DNA of 64,000 nucleotides from Symbiodinium natans (lineage: Eukaryota; Sar; Dinophyceae; Suessiales; Symbiodiniaceae): positions 51,001 to 115,000 of the forward strand of contig CAJNDS010000657.1 of NCBI GenBank assembly GCA_905221605.1. Reading direction: 5' to 3'. Shown in pieces: positions 30,415 through 37,566 of this stretch. Position 1 is the stretch's first letter, and each line of letters starts with the position of its first letter. Under the pieces are notes generated by a model. That model was not told where the DNA came from. It did not search any database and worked only from the letters and a program-made list of their open reading frames with translations. The position numbers and the translations under genes were made by a program.

Positions 30415-30667
30415 CTTAAGGCATGTTTTTGGGGGTTGGAACCCAAAAAAGGGAAAAGGGTACCCCGCTCTCCTTAAGGGCACCCTTTTTTCGGCTGCTT
30501 GACGAGGGAACCTTGAACCAAAAAAAGGGAAAAGGGTACCACTGGGCTATCCCCAAAACCCTTAACCCTGAACCCTGAACCCTAGACCCTACACCCTAAA
30601 CCCTAAACCCTAAACCCTAAACCCCTAAACCCCTAAGCCCCAAACCCTAAGGACGTGGCCAAGTCTC
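30415..30667 (-). other. Gene 1, intron 11 (GA-AG, GAGA at both ends)
   Basis: Donor AAGA then GAGACTTGG, acceptor CTTAAG then GAGAGCGG. It holds a CCCTAAA block (30555-30652) and an introner-type element with a duplicated right half: CCGCTCTCCTTAAGG occurs at 30408-30422 and again at 30465-30479, around a 42-base copy of the GGTTGGAACCC...AAAGGGTACC section. Confidence 0.65.
30423..30550. mobile_element. Introner-like element with a duplicated internal segment
   Basis: The right end CCACTGGGCTATCCC and internal AAAGGGTACC, AACCTTGAACCAAAAAAAGG and GGGCACCC match the introner family (35022, 32557, 23341). A second, shorter GTTGGAACCCAAAAAAGGGA...GGGTACC copy lies at 30433-30464 between two 15-base direct repeats. 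Confidence 0.6.
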
Positions 30668-30742
30668 TCTTCCAGAGCTGCAGTAGTGAAAAGCCATTCA
30701 CATCTGGGTGCTTCAGAGCCACGTGAACCAAAGAGACGACCC
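30668..30742 (-). CDS. Gene 1, exon 11 (repeat motif)
   Basis: 75 bases, two-base start to phase 1: VVSLVHVALKHPDVNGFSLL then QLWK. Acceptor ATCAGCAAG; donor is GA (AAGA then GAGAC). Joining to exon 12 as GA-AG gives LWKRERVNIKSQR, whose Trp-to-KSQR spacing equals that of exons 8-9. Confidence 0.8.
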
Positions 30743-30770
30743 CTTGCTGATGGCACAAGCTAGGCCTCGG

Positions 30771-30915
30771 TAGGGTTTAGGGTTTAGGGTTTAGGGTTTA
30801 GGGTTTAGGGTTTAGGGTTTAGGGTTTAGGGTTTAGGGTTTAGGGTTTAGGGTTTAGGGTTTAGGGTTTAGGGTGTAGGGTGTAGGGTGTAGGGTTTAGG
30901 GTTTAGGGTTTAGGG
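30771..30915 (+). repeat. TTTAGGG array, about 20 copies
   Basis: Long regular run with three GTGTAGG units near the right end, in intron 10 of gene 1. Confidence 0.95.
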
Positions 30916-30995
30916 GGGTTCTTATAGCATAATTACAAAGGGGCCCAAAGGGAATGCTATTAGTAGTTAGTCCGACACCTATACAGGCACTTTCT
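30914..30995. mobile_element. MITE-like element (family of 2530 and 11118)
   Basis: ATAATTACAAAGGGGCCCAAAGGGAAT...AGTCCGACACCTATA matches the right halves of the other two copies. Confidence 0.55.
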
Positions 30996-31018
30996 TGGGG
31001 GAGGTTGGCTGCTTTGCT

Positions 31019-31110
31019 CGGATGGCCCTTAAACCCCTCTGAACATTCCCGAAGATTGTCCTCATAAACCCAACAAGGGAAAATACAAAATGTCCCAAGG
31101 CCCTACCTAG
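31019..31110. mobile_element. Dispersed element (CCTCTGAA...GGGAAAATA...CCTACCTAG family)
   Basis: CCCTCTGAACATTCCCGAAG...CTCATAAACCCAACAAGGGA...ATGTCCCAAGGCCCTACCTAG. Copies with the same order of motifs lie at 23713-23815, 50066-50145 and 54130-54213. Confidence 0.7.
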
Positions 31111-31149
31111 TTTATAAGTTTAGGGTTTAGGCTTTACACTCCCCCAAAC

Positions 31150-32400
31150 TTACATGGAAACTACGTGCATGATTTGGTGCAACTAACATAGAAACGGTTA
31201 CCCGATTTCGACCCCTAATTTTCCCCAATAAAAGCGATGGCGAGGACCACTCCGGAAAATTGTATGTTAGTGTTTATGCTGGGGTTGATGGGGCATTTTC
31301 CTGGAATTTTAGCAGCAGGCTGATATGGTCAGGTATGCACATAACTTCCATGTTAGTGTTAGATATCTCCGAAAACAGGCATGAAAAGGCCTTGCACTCC
31401 TATTCCTGCAAGTTGCTTCGTTAGCAGTGTTCTGCTGTAAAACAGGACTTCTTCAGCATCTTCCAGGAATTGCTAGGTTAGCGGTGCTCGTCGCCCACGA
31501 CCCCCTCCTACCACCGACCTTTCGGAACTACCCCCTCCACCCGTGACGGCAGCCTCCCCGTGCTCCTGGAACCTTTGCCTCCCCCTCCATAATAGGGTAT
31601 TCGCCGGAATTGCTATGTTAGTGGTCCACTCGCTTGTTTTGTTGGGTTGTGGGTGTGTACTGCTGCGCGTGGTCTCTGTCTGTGAGAAGCTGTGCAAACT
31701 CGCCTGCTGCGCGCGGTCTTGTCTGTGAAAATTCTGCCATTTCGGCATAGTCCAGCAACTGCTAGGTTAGCAGCGCTTGTCTCCCACACCCCCATGGCCC
31801 ATGACCATACCCTCCCGTACTCCTGGATCCCTCGCCTCTCCTCCGTGACTAACTGAAGTGGGCTTTGTAAGGTTATCTCCGGAATTGCTATGCTAGTGGT
31901 CCACTGGTCTGTTTTGTTGGGTTTGTGTGTGCTGCTGCGTGTCTCCTTCTGTAAGAGGATGTGCAAACTCGCAGCTGGGAGCCTCCTGATCCTGATCCCA
32001 TTGCTACGTTAGCAAATTTTCTGAACGAAATATACCGGCCAGTTAATTTTATTCACTGGCGATCTTATTACTATTATTGGTTTTCTATTCAGGGGGCAAT
32101 TTTAGAACATGTTTATCGGCCCCCTAACATAGCATCTCGCAGATTTGCCTCGACTATGCTGTTTTTTACTCTTTTGGGGCGCTACAACCACTAACATGGC
32201 AATTCCGAGTTTTGGGGTATTCTTCAGGTTTTCCTGACAAAAACCTCTCCAGGGTGGGGGCACGCTGCGAGTTGCCATCTACCAGACGGAAACCACTAAC
32301 ATGGCAATTCCGGCCGCGAGAAAAACTAACATACAAAGTGTCGTCGAAAAACACCTGCGGGGGTTTCTATGTTAGTTTGCAGGAGAGTAGATGGTTTTAG
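31150..32400. repeat. Patch of degenerate repeats around the motif GGAATTGCTATGTTAG
   Basis: The motif, or its complement CTAACATGGCAATTCCGG, occurs about a dozen times in both orientations (for example near 31466, 31604, 31757, 31880, 32003, 32188, 32293, 32366). Inside is a tandem duplication of about 280 bases: 31467-31747 resembles 31752-31980, including GTGGTCCACT, TGTTTTGTTGGGTT and GTGCAAACTCGC. It has no telomere repeats and lies in intron 10 of gene 1. Confidence 0.75.
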
Positions 32401-32450
32401 GGTTTAGGGTTTAGGGTTATAAAAAGAGTATAAAGGGCACCATGGGCAAC

Positions 32451-32556
32451 CAAGAGGCTGAATGCCAAAACTTCGGAGTCCCCCTTCGACGTCACCCTGG
32501 TCACCCAGCTGCTGGAGGGATGCGGACGCGTTGCTGCCACGTCCGGCCCTCTTCTC
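32451..32556 (-). CDS. Gene 1, exon 10 (linker)
   Basis: 106 bases, phase 0 to phase 1: EKRAGRGSNASASLQQLGDQ then GDVEGGLRSFGIQPL. A Gly/Ser-rich linker followed by the split Gly codon that opens the next repeat. Flanked by introner ends on both sides (CTACTAAG upstream, CTTGGTTGCCCATGG downstream). Confidence 0.75.
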
Positions 32557-32683
32557 CTGCTTAGTAGCCCTTTTAACCATCTTAACATAAAGGGCGCCCT
32601 GTTTGTGGGTTGGTTCCTTTAAAGAAGGGAACCCAGATCCCCGCAAAAAAAGGGGGAAAGGGGGTACCACCGGACAACCAAGC
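32557..32683 (-). mobile_element. Gene 1, intron 9: introner-like element, GC-AG, 127 bases
   Basis: Donor CAG then GCTTGG, acceptor AAGCAG then GAG. AAGCAGG is present at both ends, as expected of a target-site duplication; only the GC-AG register keeps the frame (ETELKQ|EKRAG). Internal GGTACCCC, GGGTTCCCTTC and GGGCGCCC belong to the introner family of 35022 and 23341. No telomere repeat inside. Confidence 0.75.
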
Positions 32684-32842
32684 CTGCTTCAGCTCCGTCT
32701 CAAACTGGCACAGGATGTCGCGCCCCTCGAGTGGTGCACGATGCATGGCCACCCGAACCAGTGCGACAAACTGCTGATTCTGCATGGCGAGGATAGACTT
32801 GTTGGCCACAAGGTCTACATTCAAATCTCGCTGGCTTTTCAC
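32684..32842 (-). CDS. Gene 1, exon 9 (complete repeat of type 1)
   Basis: 159 bases, exactly 53 codons, phase 0 at both ends: VKSQRDLNVDLVANKSILAM then QNQQFVALVRVAMHRAPLEG then RDILCQFETELKQ. It contains in one exon the same segment that exons 12 and 13 encode together, which fixes both of their boundaries. Confidence 0.85.
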
Positions 32843-33109
32843 CTGGTTGCTTAAGCACATTTAGAGCCGCGGACCCCCGACATGGTGCCTACAGTCTGCA
32901 GCCTCGTAAACCTTAACCCCCCCCCCCCCCAAAGAAAAAAGAAAAAAAACAACTATAAACCCTAAACCCAAACCCCCCAAACTCCTCAATGCCGTAAACC
33001 CTGCACCCCTCCCCCCAAATAGAAAACAACAATAATAATAATAAGAATAATAATACAAAAAAACTATAAGCTTATAAGCCCGAGGCCCCAAGCCCAAATC
33101 TAAGCCCTC

Positions 33110-33165
33110 AGCCCTAAGCCCTAAGCCCTAAGCCCGAAGCCCTAAACCCTAAATCCTAAACCCCA
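33110..33165 (-). repeat. CCCTAAG/CCCTAAA array at a splice donor
   Basis: On the minus strand it begins at the donor of gene 1 exon 8 (AAG then GTGGGGTTTAGG). Confidence 0.85.
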
Positions 33166-33166
33166 C

Positions 33167-33242
33167 CTTCGTCTGCTGCAGCTGCCACTGTCGAAGCAGC
33201 GAAGCCCCCGAAAGGTCAGGATGCTTTAAGGCCACGCTGATC
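33167..33242 (-). CDS. Gene 1, exon 8 (repeat motif)
   Basis: 76 bases, one-base start to phase 0: ISVALKHPDLSGASLLRQWQ then LQQTK. Donor AAG then GTGGGG. Joined to exon 9 it gives LQQTK|VKSQRDLN. Confidence 0.8.
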
Positions 33243-33391
33243 CTGGGGTAGAGTTTGGGGGTTTAGGGTTTAGGGTTTAGGGTTTAGGGTTTAGGGTTTA
33301 GGGTTTAGGGTTAGGGTTTAGGGTTCATAGTGCATATAGAGGATAAGGATAAGACAAATGAAGAAAATGTGTTCAAACCTACCCCTGGATC
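33243..33391 (-). other. Gene 1, intron 8-side (GA-AG with GATC at both ends), 149 bases
   Basis: Between exons 7 and 8. Two exits are possible. GT-AG (GTAGGT...CCCCAG) keeps the frame but inserts three extra residues in the repeat; GA-AG within the repeated GATC removes them and gives LVSLISVALKHPD, the same length as VVSLVHVALKHPD. I prefer GA-AG. It contains the telomere block 33256-33327. Confidence 0.55.
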
Positions 33392-33426
33392 AGGGACACC
33401 AGGGCATCACCGCGCTGCTGGCCTCC
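33392..33426 (-). CDS. Gene 1, exon 7 (35 bases)
   Basis: GGQQRGDALVS plus two bases, from acceptor CCTACCAG. It is the start of a type 2 repeat (LVSL). With the alternative GT donor it would extend to 33383. Confidence 0.65.
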
Positions 33427-33549
33427 CTGGTAGGGGTTTAGGGTTTAGGGTTTAGGGTTTAGGGTTTAGGGTTTAGGGTTAGGGGTTTAGGGTTTGTGGG
33501 TTTTGGCCTTGGGGTTTGCGGTTTAGGGTTAGGGCTCGTACCAAGTCGA

Positions 33550-33624
33550 GGAACCCTAAACCCCAAACCCCAAACCCCAAACCCTAAACCCTAAACCCTA
33601 AACCCTAAACCCTAAACCCTAAAC
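33550..33624 (-). repeat. CCCCAAA then CCCTAAA array
   Basis: Four CCCCAAA units switch to CCCTAAA; the right edge is the donor side of candidate exon 33625-33711. Confidence 0.9.
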
Positions 33625-33711
33625 TTGCCGATGTTTGTAGAGGTGGACAACTCAAGGGCCCTGACGTAAGAGAGGGTAGTGGCGGGATTGGCGACCTGAA
33701 GAACGCCGGTC
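33625..33711 (-). CDS. Gene 1, candidate exon 6
   Basis: TGVLQVANPATTLSYVRALE then LSTSTNIG, from acceptor ATAGTAG. Either the GT after GGCAA or an inner GT (TAC then GTCAGG, phase 0) could be the donor; only the inner one matches exon 7 in phase. Open only in this frame on the minus strand. Confidence 0.45.
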
Positions 33712-33727
33712 CTACTATTTTGTAGTA

Positions 33728-33840
33728 AGGTTTAGGGTAGGGTTTAGGGTTTAGGGTTTAGGGTTTAGGGTTTAGGGTTTAGGGTTTAGGGTTTAGGGTT
33801 TAGGGTTTAGGGTTTAGGGTTTAGGGTTTATAGGGTTTAG
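33728..33840 (+). repeat. TTTAGGG array, about 15 copies
   Basis: Between candidate exons 5 and 6 of gene 1; leaves almost no other sequence in that intron. Confidence 0.95.
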
Positions 33841-33845
33841 GCCTC

Positions 33846-33952
33846 CTTGAAGAGTTGCCGGCTGTCTTTCCCACTCAACTTGGACACGACAGGGGATGTA
33901 TGGTCTGATTGCTCATCGCTGTCGAGGGAAGTCGATGCACATGTCGGCTCAC
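33846..33952 (-). CDS. Gene 1, candidate exon 5
   Basis: PTCASTSLDSDEQSDHTSPV then VSKLSGKDSRQLFK, Ser/Asp-rich. Upstream is an introner-type end (CACTGGGCTACCTAG). The donor would be GA or GC (AAG then GAGGCC). Phase with its neighbours is not settled. Confidence 0.45.
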
Positions 33953-33966
33953 CTAGGTAGCCCAGT

Positions 33967-34050
33967 GACCCTAAACCCTAAACCCTAAACCCTAAACCCT
34001 AAACCCTAAACCCTAAATTAAACCCTAACCCTAACCCTAAGGGTTTGGGG
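33967..34050 (-). repeat. CCCTAAA array
   Basis: Right after a TAGCCCAGTGA introner end (33958-33968). Confidence 0.9.
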
Positions 34051-34235
34051 CATTTTGGGCCATGTTTAGAGCACAGGGCCATGCTGTACTCAGGGTTCGC
34101 CCCTGGTGAGGTTTCTCTAAGGGAACACCCCTTCCAAACAAAATGGGGTTTAGGGTTTGGGGGTTAGGGTTTAGGGTTTAGGGTTGAGGTTGAGAGTTGA
34201 AGGTTGAGGGTTTGGGGTTTAGGGTTTAGGGATAC

Positions 34236-34318
34236 TGGGCGTCGTAGTCGCTGTGGCAGGACAAGTGGGAGGATTCCATGGTCTCACCGATGCCCTCACT
34301 GCTTTCGAGGCCTGTCTC
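34236..34318 (-). CDS. Gene 1, exon 4
   Basis: ETGLESSEGIGETMESSHLS then CHSDYDA, phase 0 start after CTGGAAG; acidic and Ser-rich. The 3' end at GT (GCCCA then GTATCC) is tentative. Confidence 0.6.
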
Positions 34319-34496
34319 CTTCCAGGGTGGTTTTTTTTGTTTGTATTTGTAGTTGCCCTAAACCCTAAACCCTAAAACCCTAAAACCCTAAAACCCTAAA
34401 ACCCTAAACCCTAAACCCTAAAACCCTGAAGCCCTAAAACCCTAAACCCCCAAACCCTAAGTGAGGGCATCAGTGCTTTCAGGGTTTATGGTCCTC
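34319..34496 (-). other. Gene 1, intron 3 (GA-AG, AAGGAG at both ends), 178 bases
   Basis: Donor side GGCAAGGAGGACC, acceptor side TGGAAGGAGACAGG. No register within the repeated AAGGAG gives GT-AG; GA-AG restores HHRGKETGLESSE. Most of the intron is the 34357-34462 telomere block. Confidence 0.6.
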
Positions 34497-34565
34497 CTTG
34501 CCACGGTGATGGCCGAGAAGTTCTTCACCAAGCAACTCACTTGACACTGGCCTCGCCGGGTGTGC
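34497..34565 (-). CDS. Gene 1, exon 3
   Basis: 69 bases, 23 codons, phase 0 at both ends: AHPARPVSSELLGEELLGHH then RGK. Acceptor ATATGCCCAG. A second minus frame is also open here, but this one fits the phases of exons 2 and 4. Confidence 0.6.
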
Positions 34566-34577
34566 CTGGGCATATGC

Positions 34578-34740
34578 ATGGGTTTCCCTACTACCCCTCT
34601 CAAAACTACCCCCCCTCCCTGAGTTCCCCCCTAAAAAGCGTTAATTAGGCTTAATTATCCTATTGATTATGAGAGGAACCTACGCGGGGGGGGGGGGGTG
34701 GGGTGGGGGTTGTGTAGAAGGGGGTAGTAGGGGAACCCAT
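34578..34740. mobile_element. Inverted-repeat element, 163 bases (ATGGGTTTCCCTACTACCCC ends)
   Basis: ATGGGTTTCCCTACTACCCC at the left faces GGGGGTAGTAGGGGAACCCAT at the right, with a G run of about 13 inside (34686-34698). It lies in intron 2 of gene 1. Related ends are at 12265-12303 and 12915-12963. Confidence 0.8.
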
Positions 34741-34797
34741 GACATATTAGTTAGCCTTTGGGATTTCAAAGGGCCGTGTAACACCCAGAATGGGAAA

Positions 34798-34900
34798 GGT
34801 TTAGGGTTTAGGGTTTAGGGTTTATGGTTCAGGGTTTAGGGTTTAGGGTTTAGGGTTTAGAGCTTAGGGTTTAGGGTTTAGAGCTTAGGGTTTAGGGGTT
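34798..34900 (+). repeat. TTTAGGG array
   Basis: In intron 2 of gene 1, about 50 bases from the donor of exon 2. Confidence 0.9.
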
Positions 34901-34952
34901 GTTGCGTACTCAGCACCCAAGATGCTGTGTAGGGCACTGAGGTTTGGCTCAC

Positions 34953-35021
34953 CTTTGTCTCCAGCGAGGACAAGTTGGTGTGCAGTTGTCCGATATCTGT
35001 CTTCATCTGGTGAAGAGTCTC
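34953..35021 (-). CDS. Gene 1, exon 2 (coiled coil)
   Basis: 69 bases, phase 0: ETLHQMKTDIGQLHTNLSSL then ETK, with a textbook donor AAG then GTGAGC. It continues the heptad pattern at the end of exon 1. Confidence 0.8.
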
Positions 35022-35139
35022 CTTGGTAGCCCAGTAGCCATCTTATGAATAAGGGCACCCAAAAAGGGTTGGCTGATTTATAAAGAACCTTGAACCCAAA
35101 AAAGGGGAAAAAGGGTGCACCACTGGGCTACCAAGTCTC
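35022..35139 (-). mobile_element. Gene 1, intron 1: complete introner-like TIR element, GA-AG, 118 bases
   Basis: Terminal repeats CTTGGTAGCCCAGT (35022-35035) and ACTGGGCTACCAAG (35122-35135) are perfect inverted copies; AGTCTC flanks both sides (35016-35021, 35134-35139) as target-site duplication. Without removal the frame of exon 1 stops at TAG inside the left end. Removing one copy of the duplication plus the element gives FGTLNETLHQMKTDIGQ, an unbroken coiled coil. No GT-AG register does this; the intron must be read as GA-AG followed by G. No telomere repeat inside. Confidence 0.85.
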
Positions 35140-35550
35140 ATTTAAGGTGCCAAACTTGTCCACGGTGACCTCCAGCAATGTGGAGATCTGCTCCAAAGCT
35201 TCGTTGGAACAAGCCTGTCTTGACTCCATGTGCTGAAACCGCGTCAGGAACTCTTGCAGCCTCTCCTCACCTGGCTTGCCCCCAGCCGTCGGACTCCGCC
35301 CCTCCGCCTGGGCGGTGTGGGACCCGGAAGAAGGTATTACTGGCTGCGCGTTGCAGAACCCAGACCCCGGCGGCGACTGCCTGGAAGGAAGAGTGGCCCT
35401 GGCGCACACATTTGCAAAGTTCGACGGTGGTAGCTCATTGTAGTCAGTGGAGAACCTTTCAGAAACCATTTCTTTGTCGTCGCACTGGGTGACACTGGCA
35501 TTGCAAATGGTCGCCATGACGCCTTCCCATTGCTGGCACCGTGAGCTCAT
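35140..35550 (-). CDS. Gene 1, exon 1 with start codon
   Basis: 411 bases, 137 codons from ATG at 35550: MSSRCQQWEGVMATICNASV at the N-terminus, a Ser/Pro/Gly-rich middle (PSRQSPPGSG...), and a helical end (EERLQEFLTRFQHMESRQAC then SNEALEQISTLLEVTVDKF) that runs into the coiled coil of exon 2. Upstream of ATG is TTTTTTTTCAG then 15 bases GCCATTGAGGCAAG; the pyrimidine run plus AG is a good acceptor for cis- or spliced-leader trans-splicing, and an in-frame TGA just before ATG supports this start. No signal peptide; probably cytosolic or nuclear. Confidence 0.7.
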
Positions 35551-35572
35551 CTTGCCTCAATGGCCTGAAAAA
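35551..35572 (-). promoter_or_regulatory. Candidate spliced-leader acceptor and short 5' leader of gene 1
   Basis: On the minus strand TTTTTTTTCAG is followed by GCCATTGAGGCAAG and ATG. The leader resembles, with two changes and a two-base gap, the 3' part of the dinoflagellate spliced leader (GCCATTTTGGCTCAAG), so it might be a relict from a retroposed mRNA. The resemblance is short and could be chance. Confidence 0.35.
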
Positions 35573-35984
35573 AAAACACGATCGACTCATCTCGGATCAG
35601 TGGACATCCGAGAGGAATTTCGAGCCACAGGTGCAGGGTGTTGGCGAAGCTTTGTTAAAGGTTCGGGGTCTAGACCCTCAACCCTAACGGCCCGAAACCC
35701 TAGGAGCCGACAGCATAAAATCAACTCCCCCCCCCCCCCCCCCCCCCCAAAAAAAAGTCAAGCCCGAAGCCCTCAAGGGTTTAGGGCTTAGGGTTTAGGG
35801 CTTAGGGCTCAGGTTGGACCCCACCAAGAAAGAACTCCCCCCCCCCCCGCCCCTCCCCAAAAAAACCTCAAAAAACACAGGACCATCAAGGCTTGATATG
35901 GTCTGAAGGTAGTTCCAAGGGCTCTTCGTATGGGCTGTCAACTATGGAAACCCTCTCAAGTGCGCCTTATCTATCCTGAAATGC

Positions 35985-36104
35985 CTACATGGGTGGTTGT
36001 CAAAATTAGAGTCCCTTGTTGGATCCCTATTAGAATACGGCACCTAGTATTTAGGGCACCCCGAATACCGAAAGGGATCATAATTTTGACAGCCACCCAC
36101 ATAT
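35985..36104. mobile_element. Inverted-repeat element, about 120 bases (CATGGGTGGTTGTCAAAATT ends)
   Basis: CATGGGTGGTTGTCAAAATTAGAGTCCCTT at the left faces AAGGGATCATAATTTTGACAGCCACCCACAT at the right; the centre also pairs in part (CGGCACC/GGGCACC). Single copy in this window. Confidence 0.85.
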
Positions 36105-36317
36105 GGTCTTGTTTGGCACTTTCCGTCCAGCGGGTGAGTCTCGGGGGCCGCGACATGATATGACCCGGCTTATGATATGACTCCATGAGTTTAGACTTAT
36201 ATTAGTAATCCGAAGCTAGGAGCCCAGATGATTGTCAATGTCATCCGCTCAGAGTCCCTCCGTGTGAAAAATATGGGTTTAGACTATAGAGTTTCGCGCT
36301 ATCCTGAGAAGTACTCA

Positions 36318-36410
36318 GCACACACGCACACACACACACACACAGAGACACAGAGACAGAGACAGAGAGAGCTACGCACGCAAGCACGCACGCGTGCGCG
36401 CGCGCACTCT
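36318..36410. repeat. CA, GAGACA and CGCA low-complexity run
   Basis: CACACA, then CAGAGACAGAGA, then GCACGCACGCGTGCGCGCGC. Frames through it are artefacts. Confidence 0.9.
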
Positions 36411-36799
36411 CTGAACCCCGAACCCTGATTAACGACATTACTACAAGATGTGGCTCCAGGCTTCTGGGGTGTAGGGTTTCTGGATTGTTCTAAAACCTCG
36501 GAACTCGTGGCGCTTTTGGGTAGGGTTGAGTTGAGGATGAAGGGTTCATGGGCTGAGCATGTGGACAGCATGACCGATACTCCCTGATCAGGGGGGTAGG
36601 GGGGCCTCCCTTAGGCACAGAGTATTGTATTGTTGTCGGTCGACTGTAGACAACATTGCAGGTTGTAAACTCAAAGGGGGCTACTGACTTACCTCATAGC
36701 CCCCCACACACACACTCTCTCTCTCTCACGTGTTGTACAACCGCCTCCGACATCTGGCCTTATCCAGAGCTCTTGGTCTTAAAGCCTTTTAAGGCTTCA

Positions 36800-36930
36800 A
36801 GTTAACCCTACCTTGGAAGCCCAATTGACGTGGCAAGTAGGGTTTCTCAAGGTGGGTCATGGAGATTAGAACAGGGTTTCTCGGAGATACTCAGTAGACT
36901 TACTAATTAGTCAAAAGAGCTTCCAAATAC
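36800..36930. mobile_element. Diverged inverted-repeat element (family of 17443-17566)
   Basis: GGAAGCCCAATTGACGTGGCAAGTAGGG...TTACTAATTAGTCAAAAGAGCTTCCAA has the same order and arms as GGAAGCCATTTTGACGTAGTAAGTAGGG...TTACCAAGTCAAAGGAGCTTCTAA at about 17443-17566. Confidence 0.65.
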
Positions 36931-37035
36931 CTGCCGCTGAGGACTTCGCGATGGCTCCGTGCAAGCCTGTTGATCCCACCTGCGTCCGGGGAATGCCGCA
37001 GCTTGGGGGCGAAGTCGCGGAACTCAAAGCCTAGC

Positions 37036-37216
37036 TGTAAACCCTGAACCCTGAACCCTGAACCCTGAACCCTGAACCCTGAACCCTGAACCCTGAACCC
37101 TGAACCCTGAACCCTGAACCCTAAACCCTAAACCCTAAACCCTAAACCCTAAACCCTAAACCCTAAACCCTAAACCCTAAACCCTAAACCCTAAACCCTA
37201 ACCCTAAACCCTTATG
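37036..37216 (-). repeat. CCCTGAA array switching to CCCTAAA
   Basis: About 12 copies of the variant CCCTGAA followed without a break by about 13 of CCCTAAA. Confidence 0.95.
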
Positions 37217-37566
37217 AAGGGGACCTGCCCTTCTCCCCATGCCCTCAAACAGAAGCCATGTGAAAATCCTTCAGCAGTTCTGACAGTCTACGCCCCAACA
37301 CCGTATTTGCAGTTTGCTTCAGAGGGAAGTAGAAGAACGAAGACGGACCCTCCTGTAGTTTTATAGCACTCATAAAGCGGCCTCACCCCCACCAAACCCT
37401 AAACCCTAACCCCTAACCCTAAACCAAAAAACAAAGTGGGACAGACTGCGCTTTGGGAACCCGTGACGCGGACTTCTCAGCAGTAGCTGTGGCTTCTGGG
37501 GCTTGCATAGAGGTTCACAGGGTACTTATAACCCCAATTGTAACGTAACTATGCGTTTAAAGCCCC

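Larger units (their letters stand above)
30743..32450 (-). other. Gene 1, intron 10 (GT-AG), 1708 bases
   Basis: Begins GTTGCCC (an introner-type end, CTTGGTTGCCCATGG) and ends ATCAGCAAG. Contains the 145-base TTTAGGG array 30771-30915, MITE-like sequence, and the TTAG-motif repeat patch 31150-32400. Confidence 0.6.
26768..35550 (-). other. Gene 1: many-exon gene for a helical-repeat protein (model span)
   Basis: Minus strand, up to 15 exons. Exons 35140-35550, 34953-35021, 34497-34565, 34236-34318, (33846-33952, 33625-33711 less certain), 33392-33426, 33167-33242, 32684-32842, 32451-32556, 30668-30742, 30339-30414, 27798-27888, 27141-27228, 26768-26895. Reading phase is kept through every junction from 33426 downward, and repeats of the protein align without gaps only when these junctions are used. 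The protein has a Ser/Pro-rich N-terminal part, a coiled-coil-like stretch, and then two alternating repeat types: KSQRxLN...QFVALVxxALxHPDLEGxxLLxxW and ...LVSLVxxALKHPDLxGxSLLxxW. I do not know the family; a scaffold or binding role for such a helical repeat is only a guess. The 3' end of the gene is not defined. Confidence 0.7.
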
